From Glandiceps talaboti (taxonomy: Eukaryota > Hemichordata > Enteropneusta > Spengelidae), in the NCBI RefSeq assembly GCF_964340395.1, contig NC_135559.1:815001-832500 (forward strand): DNA of 17,500 nt, written 5' to 3'. Below the pieces are notes generated by a model that searched no databases, was not told the DNA's origin, and was given only the letters and a program-made list of their open reading frames with translations. Positions within the stretch are counted from its first letter, which is position 1. Each line of letters starts with the position of its first letter. Made by a program: the position numbers and the translations under genes. Below are positions 1 through 9,577 of this stretch, one piece after another.

Positions 1-60
1 ACATTACAATCGTCTTTGTTGTAACTTTTATAGACAAAAACATTTACTTTGTTCAAGCAT

Positions 61-380
61 GGTATTTCGTAGACTCTCTCACAGTCCTCGAAGCTTCGCA
101 TAAATAGATAAAACTTGGGTTGTTTTATATGTATCTACTGCATAATTTTACTCATATACTAGTATCCCAGTATCCCTAGCCCTGTACTGTGCTCGGAGCT
201 TTGCCTAACACATCAACAAAATGTTAGCTGTATGTGATCGATGAGGGCGCACAGTACAGGACTAGGGATCCTGGGATACTAGTATACGAGTACAATTATG
301 CAGTAGATACATACAAAACAACCCAAGTTTTTGCTATTTATGCGAAGCTTCGAGGACTGTGAGAGAGTCTAGGTATTTCA
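61..380. mobile_element. Foldback MITE-like DNA transposon with 123-bp terminal inverted repeats
   Basis: Two inverted arms of equal length, 70-192 and 249-371, pair at 116 of 123 positions without gaps and enclose a 56-bp spacer. The outermost bases are TAGACTCTCTC on each arm. The element is flanked by GGTATTTCG (61-69) and GGTATTTCA (372-380), a probable 9-bp target-site duplication with one mismatch (8 bp exact). There is no open frame, so the element is non-autonomous. Long inverted repeats with an 8-9 bp duplication fit Mutator-like or Merlin-type elements; hAT (8 bp) is possible but its repeats are usually short. The superfamily is an inference. It lies downstream of the minus-strand NB-ARC gene. 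Transcribed, it would fold into one long hairpin. Confidence 0.85.
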
Positions 381-562
381 TCTTACAAACGTATTATCTT
401 AGGCAGTCAGTATCACTAAACCTGACTGGTTTGACAGTAATTCATTAATAGCATTGTATTCAACTGTAGTAAGCACAAGCGACAGTCGTGAAATTTTTTA
501 TATTTTTCAAAGCATAACAATCACCCAATCTTTCCAAGGGACTGTATACGAAATAATTTGCA
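381..562 (-). other. Probable 3' flank/3' UTR of the NB-ARC gene
   Basis: This stretch follows the minus-strand stop at 563-565. No canonical AATAAA is visible on the minus strand. The variant hexamer TATAAA occurs at 497-502, about 60 nt past the stop, and could serve for polyadenylation, but this is weak. Confidence 0.25.
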
Positions 563-685
563 TCATACATGCATAAATACTAAGGATACCATCATACCAT
601 CTTCATCAGATGATGATTCATCACCGTTCTGTCGAAATTCTCTCCTCGGTGCTGGTTTACCATGATTGCTTTCATCTTCAGCCTC
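563..685 (-). CDS. Exon 4: short acidic C-terminus
   Basis: Would encode residues 902-941, starting E-A-E-D-E-S and carrying an acidic serine stretch (NGDESSSDEDG), ending at TGA 563-565. The phase matches the exon 3 donor and the acceptor has a T-rich tract. Two GT sites (at 597 and 589) could instead act as donors to exons outside the window. The tail has no recognisable domain. Confidence 0.5.
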   Translation of the reverse strand, partial: EAEDESNHGKPAPRREFRQNGDESSSDEDGMMVSLVFMHV

Positions 686-3600
686 CTGAAATATATACGA
701 ATTCACTAATCTCAGCAAATATTGTTTGCAAAGCATTGGTGATTTAGGTAGTATAAAAACAATATTTCGATAACGTGCATGTGATATATCTTTTATCATG
801 GTAGCTAACGAAATATCGATAACGTCTTATAAAGTCTTCGTAACATCAAATCAATTTATCAGTAAACACAATGATTTTAAATTCTGATCACATGAAAACC
901 AGATGTCTAAACACCACTAAAATTAATCACAAACTTGGTATGTATGTATGTATGTATGTATGTATGTATGTATGTATGTATGTATGTATGTATGTATGTA
1001 TGTATGTATGTATGTATGTATGTATGTATGTATGCATGCATGCATGCATGCATGCATGCATGCATGTATGTATGTATGTATGTATGTATGTATGTATGTG
1101 TGTATGTGTATGTGTGTATGTGTGTGTATGTATGTATGTATGTATGTATGTATGTATGTATGTATGTATGTATGTACATGTATGTACATGTATGTATGTA
1201 TGTATGTATGTATGTATGTATGTATGTATGTATGTATGTATGTATGTATGTATGTATGTATGCAATCAGACAAGAGAATGGTTTTTCAACAAACCTCAAT
1301 CCTATGTTTGTATTCCAACATTTCTGTTTCTGGTACTTCCACAATTTCACAAACTTGGATTAACCTTTCCTGGATGACATCCCAGTCAGAACTGTGTGGT
1401 TTACCAGACCTCCATAGACGTTCTTCCATCTCCAATGCTTCTGTCAAGAACTTTTTCGATTCTGTGTACTTCTCAAGCTCCATGTACACGGCTCCAACCA
1501 TATACACACTTCTTGCTGTTTGAGGAGTGTCTCCAAGAAGTTCTTTACGTCCATCCATGGCAGTTGTGGCATACGCCAATGCATCATCAAATCTGTAGGG
1601 AGATGAAATTGTATAACACCTATTGTGTGATTTTTTCCATTAACTACGATACCACCCATCATTTATTGTTCAACTTTTCTCCTTTTCTCATTGGTATAGA
1701 AGATATACAGAAAAGAAACCAAAAATTCACTGAATTAATCAAAAGTTACCTTTTCAATTTCCTGTAGGACGTTGCAATGTTCTTCATGATTGAGAATCCC
1801 TTGGTAGTACCTGTTAACTTCAAATCGTACAGAATCTTCAGGGCGTGTTTGTAAAGATCAACAGCTTCCTCGTAATTTCCAAGATCGTGATGGAAAGCAG
1901 CCATATTCTGTATCACGGTAGGTGTTTCGTAATGAAGTTCAGATCCACTCAATTCAACTCTTAGATCATAGGCTTCCTTAGCGTATTTCAGGGCTTGTTT
2001 TACTCCCGATGGTTCGATAGTTCGCTTGGACTCATTGATTGATGCTTTGTGTGTAGAGACGCTGATGGATGATAGGATACTAACCATTCTATCCTTTTCT
2101 GTCGGGAACTTTGACAACTTCTCCTTGGCCTTCGACAACCATTGAGTCGCTTCCCGTGCTGCCCCTCGTTCAAAGAATATATCTCCCATACAGTGATAAC
2201 ATCGTGTGAGGGCAAGCTGTACCTCTTTACTTTCTACTGCTGGTAAGTTTAACAAAATGTTTATTGCTTCTTCCACCATTGGACATAACATTTCGATAGA
2301 GTGCCCTCTGTCTAGCAATTGCATCACTTCTAAAGTCCTTAGCACAGCAAAGTTTACCATGTGACCTGATTTCTTTTCAGCTGCACTTCTTTTCTTGTAA
2401 TACAAGTATCGTTCACTACTGTTCAACATAATATCAATGATATCATCCAATGACGTCACTTCTTCTATGTTTTCATAAACATTTGCTTTATCTTTGATAA
2501 GGTTGATGACGTTACGCAGGTTGGTGGCGTCCTCTTCTTGTTGCTTTACAGCCTTCTTGAAATCATTTTCTAGAAGTGAGTTTAGCTTCTTCATCTTCTT
2601 CATATAGAATTTGACATACCTCTTCTCAGCAGCATCATAGTACTGTCGAAATTTTGCATCTTCCTGGATTTTGACATCACCAATAAATGTTCGTATTAAA
2701 AAGTGAACAGTATACCGTGGTTTTCGTTTAGTGGATGAGGTCTCCTGTTGTCGAGTAGTTTCACTAGTTTCAACCAGGTTCTTCATTTGAAGAATTCGAA
2801 GTTTATTTTTAGCTTTGAAGATGTTAAAATCTTTGTCTTTTTCTTCGCCCAGTATATACGCTGCAGCTTCTACAGTGAATGACCCAGGTATGACAGTTAG
2901 CATAATAAGAGTTATTATTTCCTCCTCTCTCAATAAGTCAATGACTTGTCGAAATCCATCTTCAATTTGGTTGTCTGCTACATAACCTCCCTTGCACAGT
3001 TCTTTCAAGGTATCAGCTGGGCTCGATCTTACAGATTTGAGGAGATCTTGAGCAGTAATATCTGTACCAACTAAAGAGCCAACAAACAGTTTCATTAGGA
3101 GTGGGTTCATTCCAGCTTGTCTCGCGAGAGCCCGAGCATCGTCTTTACTGATTGACTTCATGGTACTGTAATCTAGAATGTACTGACTTGCTTCTTCTAA
3201 GTTCAAAGCATATTCCATGGCATCTAGGCGTATTGTCAGAAAATTTGCAAACTTTCCTGCCGACGTGGTGGTGGGCTCATTTGGGATACTCTCTCCAGGT
3301 TCGCCTACTACAAGGCCGAATCGTGTTGTGATGATTAGTTTCACCTTTGGGTTATTCAAATTCATCACTTCGTCAAGAAATTCAAGGAATTCTTTCCGAA
3401 AAATATTTGGAGAATGCTCTGTGTCTGGTTCCAAAGGTTTATCCACGTTGTCCAACCATAGGACCACTCTCCCTACAAAGAATACATGACATTACAAAGT
3501 TAAACATGTATTTATAACATAGAGACATTAATAAATCATAAAGTGTCTCTCTATTACACAACACTGTGCTAGGAAAGTAGAAATACAATGACATGACTTT

Positions 3601-4802
3601 ACTGGTGTCTGGTTGATTTAGTCTAATAACTATTAATTTAATAAATTGTTTTAAGTCCATTTATCTTAGTCTCTCTGTACCAGTGGGTATGTCTCATTTA
3701 TTTTGAAAGCTACTTACAAAATCTTTCACCTGCAGCTCCTTTATCTCAACTGTAAGCTGTATCACATTATGCCTTACACAGTTCGATATCCGTGGTATAC
3801 TGAGATTAGCAAAGTGAACTTCCCTGAGTATATGTATATCGTGAAGACTGTTGTGCATATTAAACTTAGCCTAGAATCTAAGGGCATCGACTTCAAGCAT
3901 GGTCGATATGCTTAGATTCCATGACTAGTTTACCTAAAGCGTACATGTATGATGCCATTCCGTTTTTTACCATTGAAGAGACAAATTCTATGAGTTGATT
4001 ATATAAATATAAACCGTGCACAGTGTACTAGCTTCGAGACCTTAGTAACACTCAATGTGTAATAATAAAAGGTATATATTGTACCTCAGAGGTCTGAGAC
4101 TATAACAGAACAATGGCTACCTTTCTTGTATGTCTTTATAGCACGTAGTAGACGAGATCGCTCTTCCTCTGGATTTGGCTTCACATTGTCATTTCGTGTA
4201 AGATCCATTTCGTTCATAATTGCTGGTATGATGTTGTCTACGGTATCTTTTCCTTTCAAATCGACAAAGTATACTTTCCAGTTATCAATAGCCACCTTAA
4301 CACATGCCTCTCTGGCCAGCCGTGTTTTTCCCATACCCGGCAGACCCGCTATGCACACGCCACGAACGTTTGTTGTCCGTGTATTCAACCACTCATCGAT
4401 GTCATTCATGGCCTTTTCCCGTCCGACAAATGGCTCCAATTTCGCAGAAGTGGAAAGGGCTGCTGGGCCAAGATCTTCTGTTTCCTTCAGTTGCTGGTCA
4501 CGGTATTCTTCAAATTCCTTTAGGTCCTTCACCAGTGAAACATTGATCTCTATATCTTCTAGTATATGTTGAAGAAGTTCAGTATTATGTTCATCGACAA
4601 GTCCAGCTTTTTGCAGTTCGTAGAACAAGTTATCATGTCCTTCGATGTTCTCTATCTTTTTGGCAAGATCTGGATTATCGGTTCTATATAGGCCATACAG
4701 AAACTGTTTTATCCTTTTCACATCCTCATCAGTGAACGTCCTTGCAAAGACGTCCAGAAGACCTGACCATCGCAAACCAATCTTGTAGAGCCTCGATGTC
4801 AT
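563..4802 (-). CDS. DED-NB-ARC-TPR protein (STAND-class signalling NTPase), four exons
   Basis: Join 4802-4121, 3472-1750, 1592-1295 and 685-563 on the minus strand: 2826 nt, 941 residues, with every junction in phase and GT-AG. Domains: DED-like helical bundle at about residues 14-85; FVGRE at 125-129; P-loop GLPGMGKT at 153-160; Walker B-type VVLWLDNVD at 230-238; IITTR sensor motif at 274-278; GLPL-like GMNPLL at 348-353; winged helix about 410-495; helical linker; TPR-like repeats near 653-684, 746-775, 786-820 and 827-863; acidic serine-rich tail. Proteins of this class are cytosolic ATP/ADP switches that oligomerise, with the TPRs as sensor and the DED recruiting caspase-8-like or adaptor partners. 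The role here is inferred from domains only. The start is the first ATG after an in-frame TGA at 4812-4814 and has A at -3. Intron 1 separates Walker A from Walker B. The C-terminal exon is the least certain. Confidence 0.85.
686..1294 (-). other. Intron 3 (609 bp), carrying the GTAT microsatellite
   Basis: Phase-0 GT-AG intron: donor GTTTGT at 1294, acceptor TATATTTCAG ending at 686. More than half of it is the tetranucleotide array at 938-1262. Confidence 0.6.
938..1262. repeat. GTAT tetranucleotide microsatellite with internal variant blocks
   Basis: About 80 tandem units of GTAT. A GCAT block at 1032-1066 is self-complementary, a GT-rich block lies at 1097-1127, and two ACATGTATGT steps lie at 1171-1196. 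It is intronic on the minus strand. The long Y-V-C-M and Y-I-H-T open frames over it are artefacts of a stop-free 4-bp period. Confidence 0.97.
1295..1592 (-). CDS. Exon 3: C-terminal TPRs
   Basis: Encodes residues 802-901. It completes one TPR (FDDALAYATTAMDGR) and adds another of the form AxxVYMxxxVYMELEKYxES. The donor is GAG|GTTTGT at 1295/1294, phase 0. Read-through would end at a TGA at 1286-1288 after V-C, so an unspliced isoform of 903 residues is possible. Confidence 0.82.
1593..1749 (-). other. Intron 2 (157 bp)
   Basis: Phase-2 GT-AG intron with donor GTAACT and acceptor CTCCCTACAG. Joining restores a TPR helix pair across the junction (KLKR, then FDDALAY), which supports the model. 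Confidence 0.8.
1750..3472 (-). CDS. Exon 2: Walker B, winged helix, helical linker, first TPRs
   Basis: Encodes the end of codon 228 through two bases of codon 802. It begins at Walker B (RVVLWLDNVD), runs through the IITTR and GMNPLL motifs and the winged helix, and includes an MHD-equivalent V-H-F at 483-485 where the usual aspartate is replaced. TPR-like helices follow, the clearest being AAFHHDLGNYEEAVDLYKHA at 752-771. The donor is AAAAG|GTAACT at 1750/1749. Confidence 0.88.
3473..4120 (-). other. Intron 1 (648 bp)
   Basis: Phase-1 GT-AG intron: donor GTAGCC at 4120, acceptor TTTGTAG ending at 3473. Joining gives K-K-G-R-V-V-L-W-L-D, which restores the Walker B strand directly. It contains an imperfect hairpin (3874-3919) and no coding sequence I can support. 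Confidence 0.8.
3874..3919. repeat. Short imperfect inverted repeat in intron 1
   Basis: Arms 3874-3891 and 3902-3919 pair at 15 of 18 positions around a 10-nt loop, with the mismatches clustered in the middle of the stem. It could fold in the pre-mRNA. Function unknown. Confidence 0.6.
4121..4802 (-). CDS. Exon 1: start codon, DED-like domain, NB-ARC P-loop
   Basis: Encodes residues 1-227 plus one base of codon 228. The helical N-terminus carries a DED-like pattern (LFYELQKAGLVDEHN at 59-73). It is followed by a charged linker, then FVGRE and the P-loop GLPGMGKT. The donor is AAAG|GTAGCC at 4121/4120. Reading past the donor ends at a stop at 4086-4088 with no Walker B, so splicing is needed. 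Confidence 0.85.
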
Positions 4803-5371
4803 GGTCGACGATCACGAGCACGAGTAGAGCATAACAGTCAGGGTTGCTACAAAGATGTATCAAAATGTGAACTCAGGTAAGTTATGTCCGAACACGACAC
4901 ACTATTATTGACATCCGGGTCAATTAATCTTACCCACAATGCCACTGAGAGTCTCTAGCTGCAACGTTGTCTGCTGGCTAGCCTTCTGAGACCATATCCA
5001 ATACTGCAATGTACGTACAGTAACGGTAAGTAATCGATGGTTCGTATATACAACGTATATTGTATAGATCTGGTAATAAATAGGTGACACAACGCCTAAC
5101 CATAACATTTATAAATACTAGCACAGTTATTATTGTGTAGTCAATATGAATGAACCATGTGCCAGTCATTGTCAAACAGCTGTGTACCGTACGTACATGT
5201 TGTATTGTTGTTGTTCAGTTATATGCATTGTTATTGTATCTCTCCATAGTAATGGTTACATGTTCGTTTTGAGTACCTCGTGAATCATGACATTTTAGTA
5301 TTCACTGCGTTATGTACCATGTAGGTTGATGAAAAACAGCGTTATCCCTGGCAGCCACAGCGTTGGCAATG
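4803..5371. promoter_or_regulatory. Upstream flank/5' UTR of the NB-ARC gene
   Basis: Minus-strand 5' UTR and promoter must begin here. The only TATA-like box I see is TTTATAAAT at 5108-5116, which reads on both strands and lies about 310 bp upstream of the ATG. A perfect plus-strand splice donor (AG|GTAAGT, 4875-4882) hints at a divergent transcript. No long open frame is convincing. Confidence 0.3.
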
Positions 5372-5392
5372 CACACACACACACACACACAC
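5372..5392. repeat. (CA)n microsatellite
   Basis: About ten CA units, followed by two ACGT units. Confidence 0.9.
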
Positions 5393-5988
5393 GTACGTAC
5401 CGACAAAGGTTGGAGGTTAGGCGTTTACTATTCATAATGTATATATTTGACTTGAACTATTGAGGCAAGTCTCTCAAGTTGTCTGGGTCGACGACGAACA
5501 ATATTCAGCACAGCACAATAAATATTTTGAATGTTTCTGTAGTCAGAAATTAAAATGGTCAGACTACATTCATTACATTACGTGTACGGTGTAGGCTAGA
5601 TCTCTTCCAATGTCGTCATTCACAAAGTTACACGTGATCTGAAAAAGACGCCGGTACACAGAGTGGTATACATATACATATAAAATCCTCTTACATAATA
5701 CTTACACATAAATTGTTTGCCTACATGTAAATATTAGTGCGTCTCTTATTTACAGTAAGCATGGCATTATTCGTTTTGTTAGGTACCTATGACGTCATAA
5801 TTCTAGTGGACCATGTTGTCAGGTTTGTAGATCGTAGTCTGAAAATATCCCTTTATCTAGTACGTGTAAGTTAATTACGTCACCTTTGTACACGTTATAG
5901 CCTCGAACAATACGTAAGGACAAACGAATTCTATAACTTTGTAAAACCACATCCAAAGATAGAGGATTAGACACTTCACGGACAGCCG
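5393..5988. other. Intergenic, nothing recognised
   Basis: AT-rich sequence on both strands with no convincing open frame, RNA gene or repeat. Confidence 0.5.
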
Positions 5989-6010
5989 CCCTCCCCCCTC
6001 ACCCCTCCCC
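5989..6010 (-). other. G-quadruplex-capable block
   Basis: The minus strand reads four G-runs of 4, 4, 6 and 3 separated by loops of 1, 3 and 1 bases, meeting the usual four-run rule. It lies 73 bp from the (CT)n tract. Confidence 0.75.
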
Positions 6011-6082
6011 AAAAGCGGTAAGTCTATGACCGGCTGAAATGGATAAATGGAACTCACGATTGTATGCCAGCGAACTTTAATT

Positions 6083-7099
<1,017 letters not shown>

Positions 7100-8378
7100 A
7101 AAATGTAGCCGTGTTACTAATAGTAAGATATTTGTTGAACCAAACGATAAAATGTAGCCGTGTTAGTAAGATTTTTGTTGAACCAAACGATAAAATGTAG
7201 CGTGTTAGTAAGATTTTTGTTGAACCAAACGATAAAATGTAGCCGTGTTAGTAAGATTTTTGTTGAACCAAACGATAAAATGTAGCCGTGTTACTAATAG
7301 TAAGATTTTTGATAAACCAAACGATAAAATGTAGCCGTGTTAGTAAGATTTTTGTTGAACCAAACGATAAAATGTAGCGTGTTAGTAAGATTTTTGTTGA
7401 ACCAAACGATAAAATGTAGCCGTGTTAGTAAGATTTTTGTTGAACCGAACGATAAAATGTAGCCGTGTTAGTAAGATTTTTGTTGAACCGAACGATAAAA
7501 TGTACCGTGTTAGTAAGATTTTTGTTGAACCAAACGATAAAATGTAGCCGTGTTAGTAAGATTTTTGTTGAACCGAACGATAAAATGTAGCCGTGTTAGT
7601 AAGATTTTTGTTGAACCGAACGATAAAATGTACCGTGTTAGTAAGATTTTTGTTGAACCAAACGATAAAATGTAGCGTGTTAGTAAGATTTTTGTTGAAC
7701 CGAACGATAAAATGTACCGTGTTAGTAAGATTTTTGATAAACCAAACGATAAAATGTAGCCGTGTTAGTAAGATATTTGTTGAACCAAACGATAAAATGT
7801 AGCCGTGTTAGTAAGATTTTTGATAAACCAAACGATAAAATGTAGCCGTGTTAGTAAGATTTTTGTTGAACCAAACGATAAAATGTAGCCGTGTTAGTAA
7901 GATATTTGTTGAACCAAACGATAAAATGTAGCCGTGTTAGTAAGATTTTTGTTGAACCGAACGATAAAATGTACCGTGTTAGTAAGATTTTTGATAAACC
8001 AAACGATAAAATGTAGCCGTGTTAGTAAGATTTTGTTGAACCAAACGATAAAATGTAGCCGTGTTAGTAAGATTTTTGTTGAACCAAACGATAAAATGTA
8101 GCCGTGTTAGTAAGATTTTTGTTGAACCGAACGATAAAATGTAGCCGTGTTAGTAAGATTTTTGTTGAACCGAACGATAAAATGTACCGTGTTAGTAAGA
8201 TTTTTGATAAACCAAACGATAAAATGTAGCCGTGTTAGTAAGATTTTGTTGAACCAAACGATAAAATGTAGCCGTGTTAGTAAGATTTTTGTTGAACCAA
8301 ACGATAAAATGTAGCCGTGTTAGTAAGATTTTTGTTGAACCAAACGATAAAATGTAGCCGTGTTAGTAAGATTTTGTT
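7100..8378. repeat. 43-bp minisatellite array, about 29 copies
   Basis: Contiguous head-to-tail units carry the landmarks GTGTTAGTAAGATTTTTG and CGATAAAATGTAG. Variants: GAACCAAAC or GAACCGAAC; TTGATAAACC replacing TTGTTGAACC; GTAGCC, GTAGC or GTACC (units one base shorter); and a 6-base longer form at 7114-7129 and 7294-7309. Variants recur in blocks, indicating expansion by multi-unit duplication. The open frame at 7593-7802 is repeat sequence. Confidence 0.97.
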
Positions 8379-9265
8379 TTCAGGTTTCGTTATTTCAATT
8401 GTAATTTATAATTGAACTTTGATGTATGGTGTCTGACAAACAGCAAGGCACGTACAAACATGTCTGTAGCTTGTTACTAGTAGCAACGCACATCAATACA
8501 GTCGTAGCCAGATAGACTATACTTAGATGTGACAAACGTATTTGGATATCCAGTGATTCTTTCTGAATCAGTTGAATTTCTAAAACAATCCGTCCTCTGG
8601 GTCAAATCCTTTCAACTCAAAGCGATAGCTGTTGAATTTATGAACAGTAGCATTAGTATTTATGTGGGTTTGATTGCTATTTTTAATCAAGTGAAAACGT
8701 TTTGTATTTTGAATTTGACAAGGTTTCTTATCAGTTATGTTATACAAAGCCATGAAGACAACTGAGTAGACACATGGTCAAATATAATAGTTGATATTCA
8801 GGAGGTATAGAAAAGTATGATAATAAATGTAATGCTAGTGATAGGTGGGAGTGCTTATTGTGGGAGGCGGAAATGACATTTATCACAGAATATGTAATGG
8901 GAATGTATAGGAAGAAGAATTGTACAACCAAACTAGAGTGACTATAGAGTTTGAATTAGCTAATAGGATGTCTTTTACCTCGTGCAAGGTGTTTTGCTAC
9001 TTAAGTTCATGGGTTGCTATAGTGATGATTATAATGTCAAGGTATATTAAATGCCATTTTCCAAATACGAAGGTTGGACAATCATCAATTATAGTCAATA
9101 TGGAATATTCACATTGTATGTGGCTATTTTGATGACGTTTTCACATTTCGTCTGTCCAATAAAATGTTTCCTTCCTAAAGTTTATAATTTCACCCCTGGC
9201 ATTTCTACTTGTTTGCAGGTAAGAATTACGGGTGTACTGAGTTCAGTGACAAGTCATTGTTGATT
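8379..9265. other. Intergenic or intronic, nothing recognised
   Basis: Only short, low-complexity open frames are seen, for example at 8529-8765. The notable site is a juxtaposed acceptor/donor at 9205-9224. Confidence 0.4.
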
Positions 9266-9340
9266 CTTGTAACAATGTGGTTCATTGGATCAACGACCGG
9301 TCACAACATATCCTTGTAACAGTGTGGTTCATTGGATCAA
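9266..9340. repeat. 28-bp direct repeat pair
   Basis: Copies at 9266-9293 and 9313-9340 match at 27 of 28 positions and share TGTGGTTCATTGGATCAA. They lie about 240 bp upstream of the membrane-protein start. Confidence 0.85.
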
Positions 9341-9577
9341 TTTGGGACCTTTGACCTCATGCGTGCACTCCAACTGGATCATCTACGTGCTACTTCTCAG
9401 TCAGTGGAATATTGAATTTAGTGACAACGTTTCCAAAATAGTGTCCACGGACTATGTGATAATCACATTCCAGAATACATGTATCTTACTCCCAATATAG
9501 ATAGTGTTATGGGCACAGGCTATCATCAACTAAATTCCTGGTTTCACCTTGGGTGTGAAACTTCCAGAACTAGAACC

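Noticed and set aside
686-799. N-terminal part of the minus-strand frame over 563-799
   Set aside because: It precedes a good acceptor and lies in intron 3; only 563-685 fits as exon.
871-1523. Several overlapping long open frames on both strands
   Set aside because: They are translations of the GTAT microsatellite, which lacks stops; composition is purely repeat-driven.
3217-3489. Plus-strand open frame
   Set aside because: Antisense shadow of exon 2 of the NB-ARC gene.
4126-4572. Plus-strand open frames over the P-loop exon
   Set aside because: Antisense shadows of exon 1; the minus strand has clear NB-ARC motifs.
7593-7802. 69-residue repetitive protein
   Set aside because: It exists only where one-base-short units (42 bp) keep the frame; it follows array indels rather than selection.
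7100-8378. CRISPR array
   Set aside because: Units are contiguous with no unique spacers, and the genome is clearly eukaryotic with introns.
9541-9559. Hairpin GTTTCAC-loop-GTGTGAAAC upstream of the membrane-protein start
   Set aside because: The stem is short and there is no evidence of regulatory use; too common by chance to report as a feature.
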